From NCBI GenBank assembly GCA_021203665.1, contig JAJQAT010000210.1, forward strand, positions 1 through 6,064: a DNA stretch of 6,064 nt, given 5' to 3'. A model generated the notes under the pieces. The model saw only the letters and a program-made list of their open reading frames with translations. It searched no databases and was not told the origin of the DNA. This document shows, one piece after another, positions 1 to 5,064 of this stretch (position 1 is the first letter of the stretch; each line of letters begins with the position of its first letter). Source of the DNA: Bacillota bacterium. GTDB lineage: Bacteria > Bacillota > Clostridia > UBA1381. A program made the translations under genes and the position numbers.

Positions 1-14
1 CATTAATTCTCCGG
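1..14 (-). promoter_or_regulatory. Possible ribosome binding site and ATG of a leftward gene cut off by the window edge
   Basis: On the minus strand, positions 12-9 read GGAG and positions 3-1 read ATG, five bases apart. This is a plausible translation start for a gene running leftward out of the window. The leader before it (AATCTAAAAAA, then CCGGAG) resembles the leader of the rightward small gene (AATCTAAAAAA, then GGAGG), which would fit a divergent pair about 70 bp apart. Only the start codon is visible, so no product can be proposed. It could equally be a chance match, or the T-run at 15-20 could be the tail of a terminator belonging to a rightward upstream gene. Confidence 0.33.
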
Positions 15-60
15 TTTTTTAGATTGCATTTTGCGGAATAATAAGAGTGAATCTAAAAAA
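15..60. repeat. Perfect 11-bp inverted repeat in the leader of the small gene
   Basis: TTTTTTAGATT at 15-25 is the exact reverse complement of AATCTAAAAAA at 50-60, with 24 bases between the arms. The right arm directly abuts the GGAGG ribosome binding site at 61-65. The AT-rich centre holds AATAAT (37-42), a possible -10 element without a convincing -35. The repeat may be an operator or a weak 5' leader hairpin next to the ribosome binding site. It may also reflect similar leaders of two divergent genes. Six of the eleven pairs are a simple A/T run, so part of the match is cheap. Confidence 0.5.
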
Positions 61-65
61 GGAGG
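59..65 (+). promoter_or_regulatory. Strong ribosome binding site fixing the start of the small protein
   Basis: AAGGAGG lies 8 bases before the ATG at 74-76. It is the best Shine-Dalgarno match in the window. It rules out the in-frame GTG at 47, which lies upstream of this site and has no such sequence of its own. Confidence 0.85.
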
Positions 66-73
66 TAATAAAA

Positions 74-253
74 ATGCGTAATTTTTCGGGATTTATGAAG
101 GGTATGGCAACGGGACTTGTTGTCGGCGCGGCTGTCACTGCGATAACCGACCCGATGTCCGAGCGCGAGCGTCACAAAATCGCCAAAAAGACCGAGGGCA
201 TATTTAAAAGCATCGGTTCCGTGATAGACACCGCGGTGCATATGATGAGATAG
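74..253 (+). CDS. Small YtxH-like protein, 59 residues
   Basis: Function unknown. The protein begins MRNFSGFMKGMATG. Residues about 6-27 are rich in glycine, alanine and valine and look like a weak transmembrane or membrane-inserting helix. A conserved-looking DPM (about 26-28) follows, then a charged stretch (SERERHKIAKK) and an amphipathic tail ending IDTAVHMMR. This layout, a Gly-rich N-terminal helix followed by a basic amphipathic region, resembles small YtxH-domain proteins common in Bacillota; that assignment is by appearance only. The start is fixed by AAGGAGG at 59-65. The stop is TAG at 251-253, followed about 30 bases later by a strong terminator, so it is probably a monocistronic transcript. 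It converges on niaR and has no evident link to NAD synthesis. The reading frame on the opposite strand (53-241) is taken to be a shadow. Confidence 0.82.
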   Translation: MRNFSGFMKGMATGLVVGAAVTAITDPMSERERHKIAKKTEGIFKSIGSVIDTAVHMMR

Positions 254-283
254 CGTAAAAATACGCGGTTTTAACCGTTTCAG

Positions 284-338
284 AAAACCTCTGCGGTATA
301 AGAGCGGACGGTGCCGCCATATACCGCGGAGGTTTTTT
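284..338 (+). terminator. Intrinsic terminator after the small gene, possibly bidirectional
   Basis: Positions 284-300 pair with 320-336 in a 17-bp stem. All pairs are Watson-Crick except one T-G wobble (292/328). A run of six T (333-338) completes the rightward terminator. The 19-base loop can form a small inner stem, GCGG 304-307 with CCGC 314-317. On the minus strand the wobble becomes an A-C mismatch and the tail is only TTTT (287-284), so termination of the niaR transcript would be weaker. No other terminator candidate lies between the niaR stop at 364 and this hairpin, so it probably serves both convergent units. Confidence 0.87.
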
Positions 339-363
339 GGTAATTCAATTTTTCAGCCTGCAA

Positions 364-876
364 TCATATTTCCGGCGCGAGATAATGCTTTTCCTCAAGA
401 GCCTTTTCTATAAGGTCGAGAGTTTCCTCGCTGTCCGCCTTGACGGTGTGATAGTGATAACCCGATGTGATATTCATAAGCGGCGTGGATTTTCCGCTTA
501 CCAATCCGTCTATACATTGACGCACATTTCGCCTTGACGAAATATTGAGCTTTGCCTCGATTTTTCCGTAAACCCTGTGCCAAACAAACACGTCCAACAC
601 CGTTCCGCCTATATCCACTATCGTGGTAAGCTCGTCCTCCGTCTGCTCGTTTGTGTGATACACCTTGAACACCCTCGTGCAGGAGGCGGTATCGTTTAGG
701 ATATATCCCCTGTTTGTGGAAAGAATTTCATTCCCCGCCGCCTTTAAAAGCGCGATGTCCTGCACTATGACCTGGCGGGACACATTCAGCTTTTTCGCAA
801 GCGCGCTGCCGGATAACGGCTCGTCATTCGTTGTTATAAGCCGTATAATTTCCTCACGTCTTTCGACTGCGTTCAT
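364..876 (-). CDS. niaR: Niacin-responsive transcriptional repressor NiaR (HTH_11 + 3H domain)
   Basis: A 170-residue repressor of NAD synthesis and niacin uptake genes; nicotinic acid is the family's known co-repressor. Residues about 5-60 form a winged helix-turn-helix (ALAKKLNVSRQVIVQDIALL, wing near STNRGYIL). Residues about 70-168 form the 3H domain with its conserved histidines: H74 (VYHT), H100 (VWHRVYG) and H141/H143 (GYHYHT). H74, E82, H141 and H143 keep the spacing of the metal-binding His-Glu-His-His set described for the Thermotoga maritima homologue TM1602, so metal binding is likely. Length is normal for the family. The ATG at 876 is preceded by GAGAGG (885-890) at 8 bases, and the gene starts 14 bases after the nadC stop. 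It is the last gene of the operon, so it should be autoregulated through the operator before nadA. Older names for the family are YrxA and 3H-domain protein. Confidence 0.95.
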   Translation of the reverse strand: MNAVERREEIIRLITTNDEPLSGSALAKKLNVSRQVIVQDIALLKAAGNEILSTNRGYILNDTASCTRVFKVYHTNEQTEDELTTIVDIGGTVLDVFVWHRVYGKIEAKLNISSRRNVRQCIDGLVSGKSTPLMNITSGYHYHTVKADSEETLDLIEKALEEKHYLAPEI

Positions 877-890
877 ATCATCAACCTCTC

Positions 891-1742
891 TTAAACAGCA
901 TGAAGATTTTTAAGCGACAAATCCATAATAGGCGCCGAGTGCGTAAGAGCGCCGCTTGAAATATAGTCAACTCCTATATCAGCAAGTCTTGCCGCGTTTT
1001 CCTTGGTCACATTTCCGCTGCACTCCGTTTCCGCTCTGCCCGCGGTGAGCCTTACCGCCTCTTTCATATCCTCGACGCTCATATTGTCAAGCATAATTAT
1101 ATCCGCGCCCGCGTCAAGCGCCTCTTTCAGCATATCGAGATTTTCAACCTCAATCTCAATCTTTCTCACAAACGGAGCGTATTCCTTTGCCATCGCTACA
1201 GCCTCTTTAACTCCGCCCGCCGCGCCGATGTGATTATCCTTCAGCAAAATGCCGTCGCTGAGATTATATCTGTGGTTATATCCGCCGCCGACCTTTACGG
1301 CGTACTTCTCAAACACGCGCATATTCGGAGTTGTCTTTCTGGTGTCGAGCAGCTTTGTTTTGCCGCCCTTTAACAAATCGACTATCGAGCGGGTATAGGT
1401 CGCGATTCCGCTCATGCGCTGAAGATAATTGAGCGCGGTTCTTTCGCCCGAAAGCAGCACTCGTATATCTCCTCTTACAACGCCGATTTTATCGCCGTTT
1501 TTTACAAAATCGCCGTCCTTAAAGTCAAGCGTAACCTCTGTTTTAGGGTCAAGCAGCTCAAAGACGCGCCTGAAAACATCGAGTCCGGCAATAACTCCGT
1601 CCTGCTTGCATATGAGGTCCACCTCGCCCAATTTGTATTCCCGCATTACCGAGTTTGTGGTTATGTCCTCGCTTGTGATGTCCTCCTTGAGCGCGCTTAA
1701 AATCAGCTTATCCGCGTTCAGCTCCATTGTTATATTATTCAT
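891..1742 (-). CDS. nadC: Nicotinate-nucleotide pyrophosphorylase (carboxylating), quinolinate phosphoribosyltransferase
   Basis: Cytosolic enzyme of 283 residues, a typical length. It converts quinolinate and PRPP to nicotinate mononucleotide, CO2 and pyrophosphate, the third step of de novo NAD synthesis. Family motifs are visible in order: ALKEDI near residues 17-22, GERTALNYLQ (99-108), DTRKTTP (133-139), GGGYNHR (152-158), KDNH (168-171), EIEVE (196-200), MLDN (217-220) and SSGALTHS (262-269). These include the basic residues expected to bind the quinolinate carboxylates and PRPP phosphates. The first ATG (1742) lies inside the end of nadB, giving an 8-base overlap and probable translational coupling. 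A GGGAG (1753-1757) stands 10 bases upstream. The second ATG at 1727 has no ribosome binding site. Followed 14 bases later by niaR. Confidence 0.97.
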   Translation of the reverse strand: MNNITMELNADKLILSALKEDITSEDITTNSVMREYKLGEVDLICKQDGVIAGLDVFRRVFELLDPKTEVTLDFKDGDFVKNGDKIGVVRGDIRVLLSGERTALNYLQRMSGIATYTRSIVDLLKGGKTKLLDTRKTTPNMRVFEKYAVKVGGGYNHRYNLSDGILLKDNHIGAAGGVKEAVAMAKEYAPFVRKIEIEVENLDMLKEALDAGADIIMLDNMSVEDMKEAVRLTAGRAETECSGNVTKENAARLADIGVDYISSGALTHSAPIMDLSLKNLHAV

Positions 1743-3012
1743 GCTCTTTTCTCTCCCTCTCGATTTCTGTCTTTACAGCCTTTTTATATTTATCCTCATA
1801 GTTTTTGTACATATTGCGGTCGATTTCGATTTCTCTTTCGCCGCCGCTTTGCGTGTACGTGTCGGTTATTCGTCCCGCGGCGCGTTTCGCGAATACAAGG
1901 CTTTCAAGCAGCGAATTGCTCGCGAGACGGTTTTTGCCGTGAACGCCGTTGCACGCCGTTTCTCCGACCGCGTACAGCCTGTTCATTGAGGTTTTGCTGT
2001 ATTTATCCACATCTATTCCGCCCATAAAATAATGCTGGGCCGGCACAACGGGGATACATTCCTTGGTTACGTCGTAGCCCTCCTCAAGGCAGTGCTTATA
2101 GATATTCGGAAAATGATTTTTCACGGTTTCGGTGGGTATCGGCTTCATCGACAGCCACACATAAGGCTTATTGTCCTTTTTCATTTCCTTGTATATCGCG
2201 GCGGCAACCACGTCCCTGGGCAAAAGCTCATCCACAAAACGCTGCATATGCGAATTGAACAGCACCGCGCCCTCTCCTCTTACGGATTCCGATATGAGGA
2301 AACGTCTGCCTTTCTTTGTTGAATACAGGGTTGTCGGGTGGATTTGTATGTAATCTATATTTTGCAGCTTTATTCCGTGATTTAACGCTATCGCGAGAGA
2401 ATCGCCGGTAAGATGGCGGTAGTTGGTGGAATGCTTGTAAAGTCCGCCTATTCCGCCGGTGGCAAGCACCGTATAATCCGCCTGAATATCGGTGTATACG
2501 CCGTTTTCGTCATATCCGATTATTCCGAAGCATTCATTATTTTCCTCTATGATGTCCACCATAGTGAAATGCTCGATCAGCGTTATATTTTCTCTTTTAC
2601 GCGCCGCCTCCAAAAGATGCGACGTTATTTCCTTTCCCGTTATATCCTCGTGGAACAGTATTCTCGGCGTGGAATGGGCGCCCTCCTTTGTATAGGCAAA
2701 GCCGCCGTCCTCATTCCTCTCAAAACGCACACCGAATCCCACAAGGTCGTTTATAACATCCCTTGACGAGCGTATCATTATATCCACGGACCGCTTATTG
2801 TTTTCGTAATGTCCCGCGCGCATTGTGTCCTCAAAATAGCTGTCGTAATCGTCCTCGCTTTTAAGCACGCATATTCCGCCCTGGGCGAGAAATGAATCGC
2901 TCCTGTCAGCGTCGTCCTTTGTTACGATTGTTATTTGCTTGTCCCTCGGAAGATTGAGCGCGCAGTAAAGTCCGCCGACTCCGCATCCCGCGATGACTAT
3001 ATCTGTTTTCAT
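1735..3012 (-). CDS. nadB: L-aspartate oxidase, short clostridial-type form
   Basis: FAD enzyme of 425 residues that oxidises L-aspartate to iminoaspartate, the first step of de novo NAD synthesis. In anaerobes of this family fumarate can replace oxygen as electron acceptor. Visible are the N-terminal dinucleotide motif GCGVGG (9-14), the hallmark SFLAQGG (40-46), ATGGIGG (184-190), IHPTTLY (224-230), SESVRGEGA (241-249), LLPRDVVA (263-270), QHYFMGG (326-332) and GVHGKNRLASNSLLES (356-371). H225, R266, H327 and R362 match the catalytic set of the succinate dehydrogenase/fumarate reductase flavoprotein family. The protein stops about 55 residues after the last FAD motif and lacks the C-terminal helical domain of the approximately 530-540 residue E. 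coli and Bacillus enzymes. The ATG at 3012 is chosen because AAGGAG (3019-3024) lies 6 bases before it. The open frame extends to 3060, but that part overlaps nadA. NadB is separated from the nadA stop by 10 bases. Confidence 0.96.
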   Translation of the reverse strand: MKTDIVIAGCGVGGLYCALNLPRDKQITIVTKDDADRSDSFLAQGGICVLKSEDDYDSYFEDTMRAGHYENNKRSVDIMIRSSRDVINDLVGFGVRFERNEDGGFAYTKEGAHSTPRILFHEDITGKEITSHLLEAARKRENITLIEHFTMVDIIEENNECFGIIGYDENGVYTDIQADYTVLATGGIGGLYKHSTNYRHLTGDSLAIALNHGIKLQNIDYIQIHPTTLYSTKKGRRFLISESVRGEGAVLFNSHMQRFVDELLPRDVVAAAIYKEMKKDNKPYVWLSMKPIPTETVKNHFPNIYKHCLEEGYDVTKECIPVVPAQHYFMGGIDVDKYSKTSMNRLYAVGETACNGVHGKNRLASNSLLESLVFAKRAAGRITDTYTQSGGEREIEIDRNMYKNYEDKYKKAVKTEIERERKEHE

Positions 3013-3025
3013 TTTTATCTCCTTA
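3013..3025 (-). promoter_or_regulatory. nadB ribosome binding site overlapping the nadA stop codon
   Basis: AAGGAG at 3019-3024 stands 6 bases before the nadB ATG. Its first two bases are the last two of the nadA TAA stop (3023-3025). This fixes the nadB start at 3012 rather than at the longer in-frame ATG at 3060, and suggests ribosomes finishing nadA can reinitiate on nadB. Confidence 0.85.
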
Positions 3026-3931
3026 TTTAGCTGTTTCCAACATTCTGTCAAGCGGCGCAAGCGCTTTCAATCGCTTTTCCTCGCTTATTTCAACCGCGTT
3101 TTCTCCGGTTTTGAGAACGTGACAGACCTTTTCGAGCGTGTTTAGCTTCATATTCGGGCAGAAATGCTTTGTTCCCGCGAAATAAAACTTCTTATTCGGA
3201 TTTTTTTCTCTCAGCTCGTATCCGACACCGCTCTCTGTGCAAATTATAAATTCCTCGTTATCGCTCGCAGTGGCGTAATCGATTATTCCCGAGGTACTGC
3301 CTATGTAATCCGCGAGCTTTAGGGTTTCCTCCTTACACTCCGGATGCGCGAGCACAAGCGCGCTCGGATATTTTTCCTTTATCGCCCTCACGTTGTCGGC
3401 GGTTATGGAAACATGTACATGGCAAAAGCCGTTATTCAAAATAACATTTTTCTCCGGCACCTGCTTTGCGACGTGTCTGCCGAGATTTTCGTCGGGAATG
3501 AAAAATATATTCTTATTCGGAAGCGATTTCACAATCTTAACGGCGTTTGAGGATGTTACGCACACATCGCTGTGGCATTTCAGCTCCGCGGTTGAATTTA
3601 TATAGCAAACAACCGCAAGGTCGTCATATTTTTCGCGCATTTCCTCTATCCTTTCAATATCAGCCATATGCGCCATGGGACAATCCGCGGACATATCCGG
3701 CATCAGCACGGTTTTTTCGGGATTGAGTATTTTTGCGCTCTCGCCCATAAACGATACGCCGCAAAACACTATCGTGTCCGCGTCGGTGCTTTTTGCCAGC
3801 TTTGCGAGGTAATATGAGTCGCCTATGTAATCGGCTATAGCCTGCACCTCGTCATTGACGTAATAATGCGCGAGAATAACCGCGTTTTTTTTCTTTTTTA
3901 ATTTTTCTATTTCCTTGATAATCTCATTCAT
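3023..3931 (-). CDS. nadA: Quinolinate synthase, 4Fe-4S enzyme
   Basis: Cytosolic 302-residue enzyme that condenses iminoaspartate from NadB with dihydroxyacetone phosphate to form quinolinate. Family features in order: AHYY (21-24), GVSFMGESAKILNPEKTV (58-75), DCPMA with C84, CYINSTAELK (109-118), VTSSNA (125-130), FIPDENLG (144-151), GFCHVH with C170, HPEC (196-199), GSTSG (211-215) and HFCPNMK with C258. C84, C170 and C258 occupy the three conserved iron-sulfur ligand positions, leaving one iron open for substrate as in known NadA structures. Length matches the compact archaeal/Thermotoga-type NadA of about 300 residues. The ATG at 3931 has GAGGGG (3943-3948) 11 bases upstream and lies about 25 bases after the predicted transcription start. 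The open frame runs on to 4096, but that extension crosses the promoter, operator and a terminator, so it is rejected. No NifS-like cysteine desulfurase is adjacent, unlike in Bacillus. Confidence 0.97.
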   Translation of the reverse strand: MNEIIKEIEKLKKKKNAVILAHYYVNDEVQAIADYIGDSYYLAKLAKSTDADTIVFCGVSFMGESAKILNPEKTVLMPDMSADCPMAHMADIERIEEMREKYDDLAVVCYINSTAELKCHSDVCVTSSNAVKIVKSLPNKNIFFIPDENLGRHVAKQVPEKNVILNNGFCHVHVSITADNVRAIKEKYPSALVLAHPECKEETLKLADYIGSTSGIIDYATASDNEEFIICTESGVGYELREKNPNKKFYFAGTKHFCPNMKLNTLEKVCHVLKTGENAVEISEEKRLKALAPLDRMLETAK

Positions 3932-3962
3932 TTTAAATATATCCCCTCTGTTTATTTTTATC

Positions 3963-3991
3963 AGTATACCACTTATCATGACACCTGTCAA
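3963..3991 (-). promoter_or_regulatory. Promoter of the nadABC-niaR operon
   Basis: On the minus strand TTGACA (3991-3986), a perfect -35, is followed by exactly 17 bases and TATACT (3968-3963), one base from consensus TATAAT. Transcription should start near 3956, giving a leader of roughly 25 bases before the nadA ATG. This is a near-ideal housekeeping sigma promoter, so the operon should be strongly expressed unless repressed. Confidence 0.92.
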
Positions 3992-4000
3992 GACAGGTGT
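3981..4000. promoter_or_regulatory. Probable NiaR operator, 20-bp palindrome over the -35 element
   Basis: ACACCTGTC at 3981-3989 and GACAGGTGT at 3992-4000 are exact reverse complements separated by AA. On the operon strand the site contains the promoter's TTGACA. From memory, NiaR sites in Bacillota resemble this kind of ACA-CTGTC/GACAG-TGT palindrome; I could not check against a motif library. With niaR in the same operon, and with the site blocking access of RNA polymerase to the -35 region, the natural reading is repression by niacin-bound NiaR. I saw no second copy of the palindrome elsewhere in the window. Confidence 0.9.
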
Positions 4001-4021
4001 TAAAACTGTGTGTAAATCGCA

Positions 4022-4055
4022 CAAAAAAAGAGACAAAACCGTTCGGGTTTTGTCT
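4022..4055 (-). terminator. Intrinsic terminator of the glycosyltransferase/pyruvyl transferase unit
   Basis: AGACAAAACC (4031-4040) pairs perfectly with GGTTTTGTCT (4046-4055), a 10-bp stem with a 5-base loop. Reading leftward it is followed, after one C, by seven T (4029-4023). The hairpin begins 17 bases after the stop at 4072. It separates the polysaccharide genes from the nad promoter, whose -35 element lies about 30 bases further on. Confidence 0.92.
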
Positions 4056-4071
4056 ACAGTATGCGCTTGTT

Positions 4072-5052
4072 TCAAAAGGAATTGTTTTTCAAGCATTCGT
4101 TAAGCCTTATAATATGCCGGCGCGACAGCTCCGTTATTTTGCCGTCAAGTCTGTAGGGCTTAGCGTTAAGTATATCCCGCGCGACGCTTTCCGCGTCAAA
4201 GCCGCGCGGATTGTATACCTTTCCTTTAAAGCCCATATCCGACAGCACCTCCTCCGTTTTGTCGGAATACGCCATAGGCACGAACGGTATACCCATCCTC
4301 GCGGAAAGTATAATCGAATGCAGTCTTACGGCGAGAATAACGCCGCATTTTTTCATTGCCGCAAGCATTGACCGAGTATCCGTGTAGTCAACCCTTTCAA
4401 TCATATCGCCGTGCGCCGAGACGCTCATGATTTTTTCCGCCGCCAGGGAATCATGCTCGCTGCCGGAATCAAAGCACAGCAGTATTACTTTTTTTCCCGT
4501 CTCCTCTATATATCTGTCGGCGGCGCGCGCCGTTTCCCGCGCGGATGCGCTGTTATGCACCGCAATGCCGAGCTCTCCCCCGCTCTTTACATTCGGTATC
4601 ATTTCATCCGGCAGGGAAAATACCATGTCGGGATATTCTTCGCATTTCGCATTCGGGATATTTTTTCTTATGTAGTCATAGGAAAAGGTGTCGCGCACGG
4701 TGATGAAATCATACCCGCTCAGCTGATGTCTTATTACCCGCTCCGCCGCGCCGTTTATAAAGGGACTTATATTGCAGTTTATTACGGCTCTTACGGGCGC
4801 AGTGTTTCTTTCACGGCGCATATCGCGCAGGCGGTAGAGTATGCCGAGATTGTTATGTATCAAAAAGCCGGAGCCCGTCACCTTCAGATAACAGTCAAAG
4901 CCCGCCCGCTTATCCGTGTATTTGACATTATTAAGCTTTATTTTCGGTGACGATATAAACAGCTCATGCCCGCGAAGTCCGTCCGCGGCAAGGGAAAGCA
5001 TTAGGTCGTCGCCGAAGTTGCCGTCAATATATCCGTCCAACAGAATTTTCAT
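4072..5052 (-). CDS. Polysaccharide pyruvyl transferase family protein (CsaB/WcaK-like)
   Basis: A 326-residue protein with the look of family PF04230, whose members transfer pyruvate from phosphoenolpyruvate to sugars of surface polymers. Seen: N-terminal MKILLDGYIDGNFGDDLMLS with the typical GNFGDD (11-16); GSG at 60-62; ITVRDTFSYDYI (117-128); YPDMVF (140-145), where many relatives have Asp-Pro; and the C-terminal block AVRLHSIILSARMGIPFVPMAYSDK (241-265) with R243, H245 and S263-D264-K265. No signal peptide or membrane segment is apparent, so it is probably cytosolic. The ATG at 5052 is preferred because GGAG (5059-5062) lies 6 bases upstream. The alternative ATG at 5064 adds MENK, overlaps the upstream gene by 11 bases and has only a weak ribosome binding site. 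It starts one base after the glycosyltransferase stop and is followed by a terminator. The acceptor sugar is unknown. Some members of this fold may do other chemistry on glycans. Confidence 0.88.
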   Translation of the reverse strand: MKILLDGYIDGNFGDDLMLSLAADGLRGHELFISSPKIKLNNVKYTDKRAGFDCYLKVTGSGFLIHNNLGILYRLRDMRRERNTAPVRAVINCNISPFINGAAERVIRHQLSGYDFITVRDTFSYDYIRKNIPNAKCEEYPDMVFSLPDEMIPNVKSGGELGIAVHNSASARETARAADRYIEETGKKVILLCFDSGSEHDSLAAEKIMSVSAHGDMIERVDYTDTRSMLAAMKKCGVILAVRLHSIILSARMGIPFVPMAYSDKTEEVLSDMGFKGKVYNPRGFDAESVARDILNAKPYRLDGKITELSRRHIIRLNECLKNNSF

Positions 5053-5064
5053 TTTATTCTCCAT
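5053..5064 (-). promoter_or_regulatory. Start region of the pyruvyl transferase gene with two nested ATGs
   Basis: On the minus strand, an ATG at 5064-5062 is followed directly by GAG and AATAAA, then a second in-frame ATG at 5052-5050. The first ATG therefore supplies the G of a GGAG Shine-Dalgarno (5062-5059) for the second. The glycosyltransferase TAA (5056-5054) lies between the two. The second start has the better spacing. Confidence 0.65.

Noticed and set aside
30..46. AATAAT at 37-42 as the -10 of the small gene's promoter
   Set aside because: No acceptable -35 hexamer lies 16-18 bases upstream, where there is only a T-run. AT-rich leaders give such matches easily, so I do not list it as a promoter.
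47..73. GTG start at 47 for the small protein
   Set aside because: The strong GGAGG at 61-65 is inside this extension and is correctly spaced for the ATG at 74. The GTG has no ribosome binding site of its own.
253..277. Two small hairpins, GCGTA-AAAA-TACGC and CGGTT-TT-AACCG, after the small gene
   Set aside because: The stems are only 5 bp, they share bases at 266, and there is no adequate T-run. The strong hairpin at 284-336 is the convincing terminator.
1429..1989. Rightward 186-codon open frame opposite nadC and nadB
   Set aside because: It crosses the boundary of two well-supported genes, has low-complexity Ser/Pro-rich translation and no ribosome binding site. It is a shadow of codon bias on the other strand.
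2413..2766. Rightward 117-codon open frame inside nadB
   Set aside because: It is antisense to the conserved core of NadB, with no start signal or recognisable product.
3013..3060. Upstream extension of nadB to an ATG at 3060
   Set aside because: The extra 16 residues overlap the end of nadA and lie before a good AAGGAG site. The FAD motif follows naturally from the ATG at 3012.
3932..4096. Upstream extension of nadA to an ATG at 4096 (357 residues)
   Set aside because: It runs through a hairpin terminator, the palindromic operator and a near-consensus promoter. NadA similarity begins only at the ATG at 3931, which has its own ribosome binding site.
4411..4950. Rightward 179-codon open frame opposite the pyruvyl transferase gene
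   Set aside because: It lies wholly within a gene with clear family motifs on the other strand, and its translation shows no recognisable domain.
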